The notes under the pieces are model-generated. The model was not told where the DNA came from. It made no database searches and saw nothing but the letters and a program-made list of their open reading frames with translations. The position numbers and the translations under genes are program-made. DNA of 21,669 nucleotides from an uncultured Prevotellaceae bacterium (GTDB lineage Bacteria; Bacteroidota; Bacteroidia; Bacteroidales; Bacteroidaceae), in NCBI GenBank assembly GCA_902477365.1, contig CABSGW010000012.1:1-21669 (forward strand), given 5' to 3'. Below, piece by piece: positions 7,669 to 15,247 of this stretch. How positions within the stretch are numbered: position 1 is the stretch's first letter; each line of letters starts with the position of its first letter.

Positions 7669-8976
7669 CTATAAAACAGAGAGAAGTTTGAATAGTTTGG
7701 TTCCGTTACTACCTTTAATCAGTATCAGACAACCGCTTACCGGATGGGCTTCCAATTCGGCCATCACTTGTTCAACGGCTTCAAAATGGCGGAATTTATG
7801 GTCGATATGTTGAAATGCGCTACCAACCAGCCAGACCTGTGCAAAGTCGTTCTGGTGTAGAAAGTCAATTATCCTCTGATGTTCTTCTGTGCTATTCGTT
7901 CCTAATTCCCTCATTTCTCCCAAAATGAGCATTTTGTTGGTAGCCTGAATGTCTCTAAAGTTACATAATGCCGCCATCATACTTGTAGGGTTAGCATTAT
8001 ACGCGTCTACAATCAATCGGTTTCGTCCGGTATCAACCAGTTGAGATCGGTTGTTGGTCGGAACATAATTTGCTAATGAACGATTTATCAGATGGGCCGG
8101 CACATGGAAGTGGCGTCCGATGGTGATGGCTGCCAGAAAGTTGTCAATGTTGTAACTGCCGATTAATTGACTGTGTACGGTGTACCATGTTTCCTCTTCT
8201 TTTTCATGCCAGCGGAAGGTAAGGAATGGCGTACACTCTACCACTTCGCCTTCCGTGTAGTTGGTCGGGTTACTGCCTGGGGTACCGTATCCAATGCCAT
8301 GTAGGTGACGGGCATAGGGTGTCAAATAGGAATTGTCATTATTTATGAAAACAGTTCCGTTGTTCTGTTTTTCCAGGTAACGGTACAGTTCGGTTTTGGT
8401 TTGAATCACCCCTTCAAAAGAACCAAATCCCTCCAGATGCGCTTTACCTACATTGGTTATGAGGCCGTAATCGGGTTCTACTATTTGCGATAACATCGCA
8501 ATCTCTCCCGGGTGGTTTGCTCCGGTTTCGATAATTGCCATTTGATGTTCATCCCTGAGTCGTAGTAACGTGAGCGGAACACCGATGTGGTTGTTCAGAT
8601 TTCCCTCTGTGTATAATACCCGATATGTGCTGGCCAAGACAGCCGCAGTCAGTTCTTTTGTCGTGGTTTTTCCGTTTGTTCCGGTTATTTGGATGATTGT
8701 TTTTCCCCATTGACGGCGGTGGTAGGTTGCCAGTTGTTGCATGGCTTGCAGCACATCGTCAACTAGCAAGTAACGTCCGTCATTCGCTACGGCATATTGC
8801 GGATTGTCGATTACGGCATAAGCACACCCTTTTTCCAATGCATTGGCCGCATAAGCATTACCGTCAAAACTATCGCCTTTCAAGGCGAAAAAAAGAGAGC
8901 CTTTCGGGCTGTTCCGGCTGTCGGTTGTAACTGCATTACATTGTTTGAAATAGGTATAAAGCGCTTTGGTGTCCAT
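7669..8976 (-). CDS. murF: UDP-MurNAc-tripeptide:D-Ala-D-Ala ligase (MurF)
   Basis: A 435-residue cytoplasmic Mur ligase that adds D-alanyl-D-alanine to the UDP-MurNAc-tripeptide, the last soluble step of peptidoglycan precursor synthesis. It has the three-domain layout: an N-terminal substrate domain with TTDSRN (17-22); an ATP-binding central domain with ITGTNGKTTTKE (97-108, P-loop) and ETGANHPGEIAML; and a C-terminal domain carrying VDAYNANPTSMMAAL, a MurF hallmark. The open frame runs upstream to 9048, but the ATG at 8976 gives the normal MurF start (MDTKALYTYFKQ) and lies after a TACCTTTG -7 box, so the longer version is rejected. It diverges from folP, and the small exported protein follows it on the same strand. 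Confidence 0.96.
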   Translation of the reverse strand: MDTKALYTYFKQCNAVTTDSRNSPKGSLFFALKGDSFDGNAYAANALEKGCAYAVIDNPQYAVANDGRYLLVDDVLQAMQQLATYHRRQWGKTIIQITGTNGKTTTKELTAAVLASTYRVLYTEGNLNNHIGVPLTLLRLRDEHQMAIIETGANHPGEIAMLSQIVEPDYGLITNVGKAHLEGFGSFEGVIQTKTELYRYLEKQNNGTVFINNDNSYLTPYARHLHGIGYGTPGSNPTNYTEGEVVECTPFLTFRWHEKEEETWYTVHSQLIGSYNIDNFLAAITIGRHFHVPAHLINRSLANYVPTNNRSQLVDTGRNRLIVDAYNANPTSMMAALCNFRDIQATNKMLILGEMRELGTNSTEEHQRIIDFLHQNDFAQVWLVGSAFQHIDHKFRHFEAVEQVMAELEAHPVSGCLILIKGSNGTKLFKLLSVL

Positions 8977-9006
8977 CTTCTGTTTTGGTTTTAGAAAAAT
9001 CCGGTG

Positions 9007-9014
9007 CAAAGGTA
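9007..9014 (-). promoter_or_regulatory. -7 promoter box for murF
   Basis: The minus strand reads TACCTTTG, matching TAnnTTTG, 31 nt before the murF ATG at 8976. No good -33 element is visible. It is half of the divergent murF/folP promoter region. Confidence 0.55.
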
Positions 9015-9058
9015 CGTAAAAAGGTGAATGGAAGGCGTGCAGAACCAAGTTTTCTGTG

Positions 9059-9066
9059 TATATTTG
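9059..9066 (+). promoter_or_regulatory. -7 promoter box for folP-cdaA
   Basis: The plus strand reads TATATTTG, matching TAnnTTTG, 26 nt before the folP ATG at 9093, which would give a leader of about 20 nt. No clear -33 element is seen. It also explains why the longer in-frame start at 8985 is unlikely, since that would lie upstream of the transcription start. Confidence 0.6.
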
Positions 9067-9092
9067 CCCAAATCAAACTAGGAAAAGAAGAT

Positions 9093-9944
9093 ATGAAAGG
9101 ACTTGTTCCCCATACACTGAATATTAATGGACGTTTGCTCACGTTGTCAGAGCCTCAGGTCATGGGTATCCTTAATGTAACTCCTGATTCTTTTTATGCT
9201 GCCAGTCGGCAACAGGGAGAACGGGCCATAGCCCAACGTATAGAGCAAATTTGTACGGAAGGGGGAACAATGATTGATGTAGGTGCTTATTCTTCCCGAC
9301 CGGGAGCCGATGAAGTTCCGGTAGAGGAGGAAATGGAGCGGCTGCGTTCCGGATTAGCCATTGTGCGTCGGTTGTGTCCGGATGCCGTTGTGTCGGTTGA
9401 TACATTCAGAGCCGATGTGGCACGTATGTGTGTAGAAGAATATGGCGTAGGTATTGTCAATGACATTTCGGGAGGTACAATGGATTCCCGCATGTTCGAG
9501 ACCGTGGCCAGTCTGGGAGTACCTTATATTCTGATGCACATGCAGGGCACACCCCAAACCATGCAACTGATGCCGTCTTATGACGATTTGATGCAAAACA
9601 TCCTATGTTATTTTGCAGAACGGATACAGCACTTGCAGGCACTGGGTGTCAAAGACATTATTTTAGATCCGGGATTCGGTTTTGGGAAAACATTGGCTCA
9701 TAATTATGAGTTGATGAATCATTTGGAGGAATTCAACCGTATGGAGTTACCGTTGCTGGTGGGTGTTTCCCGTAAATCCATGATCTATAAATTGCTGGAT
9801 GTAACCCCTGATGAGGCACTCAATGGTACGACGGCTTTGCATGTCATCGCGTTGCTCAAGGGGGCTCATATTCTTCGTGTTCACGATGTGCGCGCTTGTG
9901 TGGAGGCAGTCCGCATAGTCCGTGAAATGCTTGCCCAACCTTAA
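9093..9944 (+). CDS. folP: Dihydropteroate synthase
   Basis: A 283-residue TIM-barrel enzyme that condenses p-aminobenzoate with 6-hydroxymethyl-dihydropterin pyrophosphate in folate synthesis; it is the target of sulfonamides. The signature motifs are present: GILNVTPDSF (25-34) for the pterin pyrophosphate loop, DVGAYSSRPGA for the second loop, VNDISGG, DPGFGFGK (192-199), and VSRKSM (225-230) with the substrate-binding Ser-Arg-Lys. The open frame extends upstream to 8985, but the ATG at 9093, just after the promoter, gives the family-typical length. The stop is 8 nt before cdaA, an arrangement common in Bacteroidales, so the two are surely co-transcribed. Confidence 0.97.
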   Translation: MKGLVPHTLNINGRLLTLSEPQVMGILNVTPDSFYAASRQQGERAIAQRIEQICTEGGTMIDVGAYSSRPGADEVPVEEEMERLRSGLAIVRRLCPDAVVSVDTFRADVARMCVEEYGVGIVNDISGGTMDSRMFETVASLGVPYILMHMQGTPQTMQLMPSYDDLMQNILCYFAERIQHLQALGVKDIILDPGFGFGKTLAHNYELMNHLEEFNRMELPLLVGVSRKSMIYKLLDVTPDEALNGTTALHVIALLKGAHILRVHDVRACVEAVRIVREMLAQP

Positions 9945-9952
9945 ATTGGCTT

Positions 9953-10717
9953 ATGATAAGTTTCGGAATAAAAGACATTATAGATATTCTGCTGGTAGCT
10001 CTGTTGTTGTACTACATCTATCGGCTGATGAAGGAGTCCAGCTCAGCAAATATATTTTCGGGTATTATCATTTTTATCTTGATGTGGATACTGGTATCCC
10101 AGATGTTCGAGATGAAGTTGCTCGGAACCATTCTGGACAAGTTGGTTAATATGGGTGGACTGGCATTGATCATCCTTTTTCAGGAAGAAATCCGGCGTTT
10201 CTTTTCTTCCATCGGTACACACCGGAAAGCCAATGCACTGATTAAGTTTGTTACCGGGAGTAAGAAGACAGGGGCAAGCCGCGAGGACATTATGCCCATA
10301 GTGATGGCTTGCATGGGCATGAGCAAGCAGAAAGTCGGTGCGTTGATTGTTATCGAGCGGAATGTAGGTTTAAGCGAGATTGTTCGTTCGGGTGATATTA
10401 TCAATGCCAATATCAACCAACGGCTTATCGAGAATATTTTCTTCAAGAATAGTCCGTTGCACGATGGGGCGATGATTATCAGTCACAAGCGTATTCAGGC
10501 AGCCGGTTGCATTTTGCCCGTTTCGCACGATTCGGATATACCCAAGTCTTTAGGCTTGCGCCATCGTGCTGCATTGGGCATTTCCCAAAAAAGTGATGCG
10601 TTGGCCATTATCGTGTCGGAGGAAACGGGGGGCATTTCAATAGCCCGCAACGGCCAGTTCCATTTGCGTCTGACGGCAGAGGAATTGGAGCGTATTTTGA
10701 CAGAAGAATTTGTATAA
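9953..10717 (+). CDS. cdaA: Diadenylate cyclase, membrane-bound CdaA type
   Basis: A 254-residue enzyme that makes cyclic di-AMP from two ATP. Three hydrophobic helices fill about the first 85 residues (IIDILLVALLLYYIY, then IFSGIIIFILMWILVS, then GGLALIILF) and anchor it in the inner membrane. The DisA_N catalytic domain follows, with DGA (171-173) and RHR (203-205), the two motifs that bind ATP and metal. There is no C-terminal extension. c-di-AMP controls potassium and osmolyte balance and cell-wall homeostasis in bacteria that make it. It sits 8 nt after folP and 19 nt before the PL8 lyase, with no promoter-like sequence in either gap. Confidence 0.96.
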   Translation: MISFGIKDIIDILLVALLLYYIYRLMKESSSANIFSGIIIFILMWILVSQMFEMKLLGTILDKLVNMGGLALIILFQEEIRRFFSSIGTHRKANALIKFVTGSKKTGASREDIMPIVMACMGMSKQKVGALIVIERNVGLSEIVRSGDIINANINQRLIENIFFKNSPLHDGAMIISHKRIQAAGCILPVSHDSDIPKSLGLRHRAALGISQKSDALAIIVSEETGGISIARNGQFHLRLTAEELERILTEEFV

Positions 10718-10736
10718 GGCCATACAGATATAAGCA

Positions 10737-12707
10737 ATGAAAAAAACTTATTTGTTCTGCTTTCTTTTTAGTATCGTGTGTTTGTGTACTTATGCTAAAG
10801 ATGAAGTAGCCGTGTTGAAAGAAAATTATGTACAGTTGTTGGTACATGCTGATCCGGAGTTGAAACCCTATCTGAAATTGTTATCCCGCATTCCGCCCGA
10901 AGACGAAGTTTCAGATCAGAATGTGATTGAATTGCAACAGCGTTACCCTGTAACCCGTCAGTTGGTTGAAAGTCTTGTGAAGGAACTGTTACCCGATGGC
11001 GCATGGCCTGATTTGAATTATGCCGACACCAAGCGTTCGGGGTGGGAACCCAAGCAACATGCCGAACGTACATTGATGTTGGCAAAATATCATTATCAGC
11101 ATCCGGACAAGCGGGTGGAGGAAGCCATTCATCGTGCCTTGGGGTATTGGTTTCGCACGAAGCCCGTATGCAAGAACTGGTGGTATAATCAGATAGGCAT
11201 TCCGCGTACCTTTGGTTCGGCTTTCCTTTTGTTCGAGTCGTGGCTGACGGAGGCAGAAAAAGCCGAGGCTTTGAATGTGATGGCAAATGCCCGGTTTGGC
11301 ATGACGGGACAAAACAAAGTGTGGTTGGCCGGAAACGTGCTGATGCGTGCCTTGTTGCAGGGCGATTTACAACTGGTACGCGAGTCACGCGATCAAATTT
11401 GTTCGGAAATCGTTTTGGGGCGTGTTGAAGGTATCAAGTCCGACTGGAGTTTTCACCAACATGGAGCACAGCAGCAATTTGGAAATTACGGACTTTCTTT
11501 TTTGTGCAACATGAGCTTTTATGCCGAACTGTTTGCTGGTACAACCTTGGCGCTTGGTCGTGAACAGATGGATATTTTGACTTCTTTTTACCTGAAGGGA
11601 TACCGGTGGATATTGTGGAGAGGCCATATGGATGTCAACGGATTGAACCGCCAGTTGTTCCATAATGCCGACATACATAAGGCATTCAGCCTGCTTTTTG
11701 CCGGACATGCTTTGCAGAAGAGTGTGTCTCCAGGTGAGGCTGTTGCCATCAAGCAAATGATCGACGAGAACTTTTTGCATCCGGAAAAGGTTGCTACTTG
11801 TTTGGGATACAAACATTTTTATGATTCCGATCTGACTATTTATCGCACTCCTCATTGGATGGCTTCGGTACGTATGGCTTCGCAGCGGGTAATTGGTACA
11901 GAGCTGATTAACGAAGACAATCTAAAGGGCTATTATATGGCCGATGGAGCGTTTTATACGTATGTACGTGGAGATGAATATCACAATGTGTTCCCGTATT
12001 GGGATTGGCGCCGCATTCCAGGCATTACAACCTACAATGTAACAGGCGCGATTCCCACAGCAGGTGGAAAAGAAGCCCGTAATCACAGTCGTTTGGTAGG
12101 TGGGTGTTCATATGGCGCTTGCGGATTGACAGCAATGGAGTTGAACCGGAACGGGCTACATGCCAAAAAAGCATGGTTCTTTACTCCCGACTATGTGTTA
12201 TGCTTGGGAAGTGACATTTGGTCGGAACGCTCGTTACCGTTGCAAACGGCAGTTGACCAGCGGCTTCACAAAGGAAAATTGGTGCAAGAAGGCAATCGTT
12301 ATCATCATGACAATACGGGCTATTTGATTCTAGAGGCTGATACCTGTACCGGAGGTGTTGCCTGGCAAAAAGGGCAGTGGCACGACTTTATGGGTATGTA
12401 CAAGCCACGGATGCTTTCGGGCGAAGTATTTTCATTAACCATCAAGCATCGTATCGATCGGCCGGCTACCTATCAGTATGTGTTGTTTCCGGGCGTCAGT
12501 AGGGGAGATCTGAAACGTGTTTCACTTTCTTTCAATGTCTTGCGCAACGATGCCACAGTGCAGGCTGTACGGCATGAAAGACATTATTATGTGGCTGTTT
12601 ATCAGGAAACAACTCTTTCATTGGATGGTGTCATTGTGCAAACTGTTGCTCCGGGCATCTATATTTACAAGGAAAATGGTGAACAATTAAAGGCTGCTGC
12701 TTTTTGA
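10737..12707 (+). CDS. Exported polysaccharide lyase family 8 (chondroitin/hyaluronan lyase type)
   Basis: A 656-residue protein with signal peptide MKKTYLFCFLFSIVCLCTYA, so periplasmic or outside the cell. It has the PL8 order: an alpha/alpha toroid of about 350 residues, then beta-sandwich domains. By spacing from the Pedobacter chondroitin AC lyase, the aromatic patch is Trp148-Trp149 and the catalytic set is Asn193 (TGQNKVW), His242 and Tyr251 (HQHGAQQQFGNYG), and Arg305 (MDVNGLNRQ). NVFPYWDWRRIPGITTY and MSGEVF-like LSGEVFSLTIKH are also family segments. At the site where I recall an Asn-x-Glu-Asn motif, this protein reads INEDNLKGYYMADG, so the usual Glu may be Asp394. It would cleave uronic-acid glycosaminoglycans by beta-elimination; the exact substrate is not decidable. 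No SusC/SusD or GH88 gene accompanies it. Its 3' end overlaps the convergent MATE gene. Confidence 0.92.
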   Translation: MKKTYLFCFLFSIVCLCTYAKDEVAVLKENYVQLLVHADPELKPYLKLLSRIPPEDEVSDQNVIELQQRYPVTRQLVESLVKELLPDGAWPDLNYADTKRSGWEPKQHAERTLMLAKYHYQHPDKRVEEAIHRALGYWFRTKPVCKNWWYNQIGIPRTFGSAFLLFESWLTEAEKAEALNVMANARFGMTGQNKVWLAGNVLMRALLQGDLQLVRESRDQICSEIVLGRVEGIKSDWSFHQHGAQQQFGNYGLSFLCNMSFYAELFAGTTLALGREQMDILTSFYLKGYRWILWRGHMDVNGLNRQLFHNADIHKAFSLLFAGHALQKSVSPGEAVAIKQMIDENFLHPEKVATCLGYKHFYDSDLTIYRTPHWMASVRMASQRVIGTELINEDNLKGYYMADGAFYTYVRGDEYHNVFPYWDWRRIPGITTYNVTGAIPTAGGKEARNHSRLVGGCSYGACGLTAMELNRNGLHAKKAWFFTPDYVLCLGSDIWSERSLPLQTAVDQRLHKGKLVQEGNRYHHDNTGYLILEADTCTGGVAWQKGQWHDFMGMYKPRMLSGEVFSLTIKHRIDRPATYQYVLFPGVSRGDLKRVSLSFNVLRNDATVQAVRHERHYYVAVYQETTLSLDGVIVQTVAPGIYIYKENGEQLKAAAF

Positions 12708-14039
12708 TTGGATGGTTTTTCGGTAATACCAAAATCCGGTTAAATCGGCCAATAGCCAACCGATAGGGATGGACCACCAGATACCCTCAAGGCCTATACC
12801 AGGAACAGATACCAGGTAGTAAGAGAGTGCGACACGCGTTCCCAAGGAGATGACAGTTAGTACGACTGACATACCGGGGCGACGCACAGCGCGATAGTAG
12901 CCATACAGCAGGAATAGAATACCTATTCCCACATAAAAAGCTCCTTCTATACGCAAATAGGTTACGCCAATCGCGATGATTTCTGTTTCGGAGGGTGAAA
13001 TGAACAGAAGCATGAGCGGACGTGCGCATGCAACCACCACCAACGATAATAGCAGGGAGAAACAGACTGTGACCAGGAGCGCGTTGCGAGTTCCTCTACG
13101 TATGCGTTCCGGTTGTTTGGCGCCAAAATTCTGGGCCACGAAGATGGAAAAGGCATTGCCAAACTCCTGTACGGGCATATAAGCAAACGAATCTATTTTA
13201 ACGGCAATGGCAAAGGCTGCCATCACGGCTGTTCCAAAACTGTTTATGAGCCCTTGGACTAACAGGATTCCGAAGTTCATGACCGATTGCTGGATACATG
13301 TCAGGCTGGAAAAGGCAAGGATGTCTTTGCTGATGGTACGGCTGAATTTCATGTCTTCCCGCCGCCAACATAGTTCCGGATGATTTTTGTAAACGTGTAT
13401 TGTCAGGCCTAGGGCGGCAATGACTTGGGCGGCAACCGTGGCCCAGGCTGCTCCGGCCAGTCCCCAATCCAATACTACGATACAGAATAGGTCGAGCAGG
13501 ATATTCAGCACCACCGAGAGTGCCAAGAAGCGTAAGGGGGTGACGGAATCGCCGATGGCCCGCAACAACGCTGCAAGAAAGTTATACAGAAAAACAAACA
13601 TAAAACCACTGCATACAATCCATAGATAATGGTACATCGGTTCGTAAACATCTGCCGGAACTTGCAGAAACCTCAATAGAGCGTCCATGCCGGCATAGAT
13701 GGCGATATTCAAACCTAATGCCACTGCTCCTACCAACGTGAAGGCGACGAAGATACTTTGACGCAATACGTCTGGGCGGTTTGCACCATAGTGGATAGAG
13801 AACACCGTGCAACATCCCATGGAGAGACCTAAGACCATCGAGGTGAGAAATACAATCAACGTGTAGGCCGATCCTACAGCGGCTAATGCCGAAGCTCCGA
13901 TGAACTGACCTACGATCAGGGTGTCGGCCAAATTGTAGCATTGTTGCAACAATGTGCCGATCATCATAGGAAATGTAAAACGCAATAGGGTCTGCGTGAT
14001 AGCGCCTTGTGTCAGATCTGTAACAGGACTCTTTCCCAC
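12687..14039 (-). CDS. MATE-family multidrug/toxin exporter
   Basis: A 450-residue inner-membrane antiporter of the MATE (NorM/DinF-like) family with about twelve helices in two six-helix halves. Family segments are MMIGTLLQQCYNLADTLIVG near the N-terminus, ALAAVGSAYTL, and the second-half start LTCIQQSVMNFGILLVQG with AVKIDSFAYMPVQEFGNAF. It would expel organic cations or other small molecules using a Na+ or H+ gradient; the substrate is unknown. The start is a GTG at 14039 (MGKSPVTDLTQG), 14 nt after the methyltransferase stop. No ATG is available upstream in frame, and the next ATG would cut into helix 1. The last 21 bp overlap the end of the PL8 gene on the other strand. Confidence 0.93.
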   Translation of the reverse strand: MGKSPVTDLTQGAITQTLLRFTFPMMIGTLLQQCYNLADTLIVGQFIGASALAAVGSAYTLIVFLTSMVLGLSMGCCTVFSIHYGANRPDVLRQSIFVAFTLVGAVALGLNIAIYAGMDALLRFLQVPADVYEPMYHYLWIVCSGFMFVFLYNFLAALLRAIGDSVTPLRFLALSVVLNILLDLFCIVVLDWGLAGAAWATVAAQVIAALGLTIHVYKNHPELCWRREDMKFSRTISKDILAFSSLTCIQQSVMNFGILLVQGLINSFGTAVMAAFAIAVKIDSFAYMPVQEFGNAFSIFVAQNFGAKQPERIRRGTRNALLVTVCFSLLLSLVVVACARPLMLLFISPSETEIIAIGVTYLRIEGAFYVGIGILFLLYGYYRAVRRPGMSVVLTVISLGTRVALSYYLVSVPGIGLEGIWWSIPIGWLLADLTGFWYYRKTIQSKSSSL

Positions 14040-14053
14040 AATGTAGCGGCGCG

Positions 14054-14797
14054 TTATCGGGTTCCCGTTTCTTGTCTTAAGCAGGCCAAATAATCGTAAT
14101 GGTCACCGTCTGCTATCTTTTCGGCAATGAATCCATGTGCAGAGGCATAGTAAGACAAGGTTTCAAAATCAATGTATAACCAATCAAAGGCATCACCCGT
14201 CACGTTCCGGTAAATCATCTGGTAGTCAACCTCGCCATAGTAATTTGCCGCGAGGTCAATGTCCATACTACCGTCTTCGTTTTCAAAAACATAACGAATG
14301 TCACTGGAATCCATCCACACACAACCATCCGGTGTAAGCAGTTGTTTAAGACGTTGGAAGAAGGCTGGGAGATGGGCTATTTTGCCCACTATGCCCGAAC
14401 CGTTCATGAGCATGAGGATCGTGTCGTACCGGTCATACCAATGCGAGTCAAACAAATTAGCCAGACGCGCTTTCCGCACTCCTCTTTGTTGCATCACATC
14501 CACGGAGAGTGGCGAGATGTCGATTGCTTCAACCTCCAAGCCGCGTTGTTGTAAGGCCAGCGTATGGCATCCGCTTCCTGCTCCTACATCCAGTATTCGT
14601 CCTTGTGCCTTTGCCAAGGCAATCCTTTCCAACTTGGGCATCTCTGCTTCCTCACGGAATAAAAGCGAGACGGGAATTTCGTCTTCGTCGAACAGACTGG
14701 AGCAAACCCGCAGACAGCTGGCTTTGCCTTTCTGGTAATAGTCGGCGATGGCTGCTCCCATCGGGTCTTTTGCTGGAGTGAGTGTGTGGATATCCAT
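14054..14797 (-). CDS. Class I SAM-dependent methyltransferase
   Basis: A 247-residue cytoplasmic methyltransferase of unknown substrate. Motif I is ILDVGAGSGCHTLAL (68-82), with the acidic residue that binds the ribose of SAM in EAIDIS (90-95). The fold continues with YDTILMLMNGSGIVGKI and a late beta strand in GCVWMDSSDI. The N-terminal 60 residues (HTLTPAKDPMGAAIADYYQKG) look like a helical cap that positions the substrate. The ATG at 14797 lies 20 nt after a TATCTTTG box. It is followed 14 nt later by the MATE gene, so the two form a unit. The pairing may mean a modified small molecule is exported, but both families are too broad to say. Confidence 0.9.
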   Translation of the reverse strand: MDIHTLTPAKDPMGAAIADYYQKGKASCLRVCSSLFDEDEIPVSLLFREEAEMPKLERIALAKAQGRILDVGAGSGCHTLALQQRGLEVEAIDISPLSVDVMQQRGVRKARLANLFDSHWYDRYDTILMLMNGSGIVGKIAHLPAFFQRLKQLLTPDGCVWMDSSDIRYVFENEDGSMDIDLAANYYGEVDYQMIYRNVTGDAFDWLYIDFETLSYYASAHGFIAEKIADGDHYDYLACLRQETGTR

Positions 14798-14816
14798 GTT
14801 TTGTTTATTTGAGGCG

Positions 14817-14824
14817 CAAAGATA
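14817..14824 (-). promoter_or_regulatory. -7 promoter box for the methyltransferase-MATE unit
   Basis: The minus strand reads TATCTTTG, an exact TAnnTTTG match, in the 69-nt gap between crcB and the methyltransferase start at 14797. It would give a leader of about 15 nt. No clear -33 element is visible. Confidence 0.6.
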
Positions 14825-14866
14825 CGATCTTTGGTTAGATAAATGTTTTGGATGGAAGATAAATCT

Positions 14867-15247
14867 TTAGAGAGAACGGAAGAGCTGAACACCGCACCAT
14901 AGGGTAATGATACCTGCCAGCAGACTGCCGGCGGTGTAGAGCAGGAACATGAAAGAACCGGGTTGTGTCCATAAACCTATTCCGTCGTTTACGAATGTTG
15001 AGAAGGTGGTGAATCCGCCGCAAAAACCAACGGCGAGGAATAGGCGGAGTGCAGGAGAGGCTGATCCGGAACGTTCAAACCAACCTAGTATTAGTCCCAT
15101 CAACAGGCAACCGGAAACGTTGACAACGAATGTGCCCCAGGGAAATGAGGCCGTAGTACGTTCGTTGATACAGGCCATCAGCGCATAGCGTGCCATGCCG
15201 CCGAACATGCTGCCTATACCTACCCAACACAAAGAACTGAAGGTCAT
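14867..15247 (-). CDS. crcB: Fluoride channel CrcB/Fluc
   Basis: A 126-residue four-helix membrane protein that acts as a dual-topology dimer, letting fluoride leak out of the cell. The diagnostic motifs are present: GGMARY (16-21), GTFVVNVSGCLLMG (38-51) with the pore Asn, and GFCGGFTTFSTF (74-85), which carries the phenylalanines of the fluoride path and the central sodium site. The length is typical. The frame is open to 15472, but the ATG at 15247 overlaps the MFS stop as ATGA, giving a normal-length protein and suggesting coupled translation. I see no fluoride riboswitch before this gene or before the MFS gene. Confidence 0.95.
   Translation of the reverse strand: MTFSSLCWVGIGSMFGGMARYALMACINERTTASFPWGTFVVNVSGCLLMGLILGWFERSGSASPALRLFLAVGFCGGFTTFSTFVNDGIGLWTQPGSFMFLLYTAGSLLAGIITLWCGVQLFRSL

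Noticed and set aside
8977..9048. Upstream in-frame extension of murF to 9048
   Set aside because: It would put the start upstream of the -7 box at 9007-9014 and adds residues not found in MurF proteins.
8985..9092. Upstream in-frame extension of folP
   Set aside because: It begins upstream of the folP promoter box and overlaps the murF leader; the ATG at 9093 gives the normal enzyme length.
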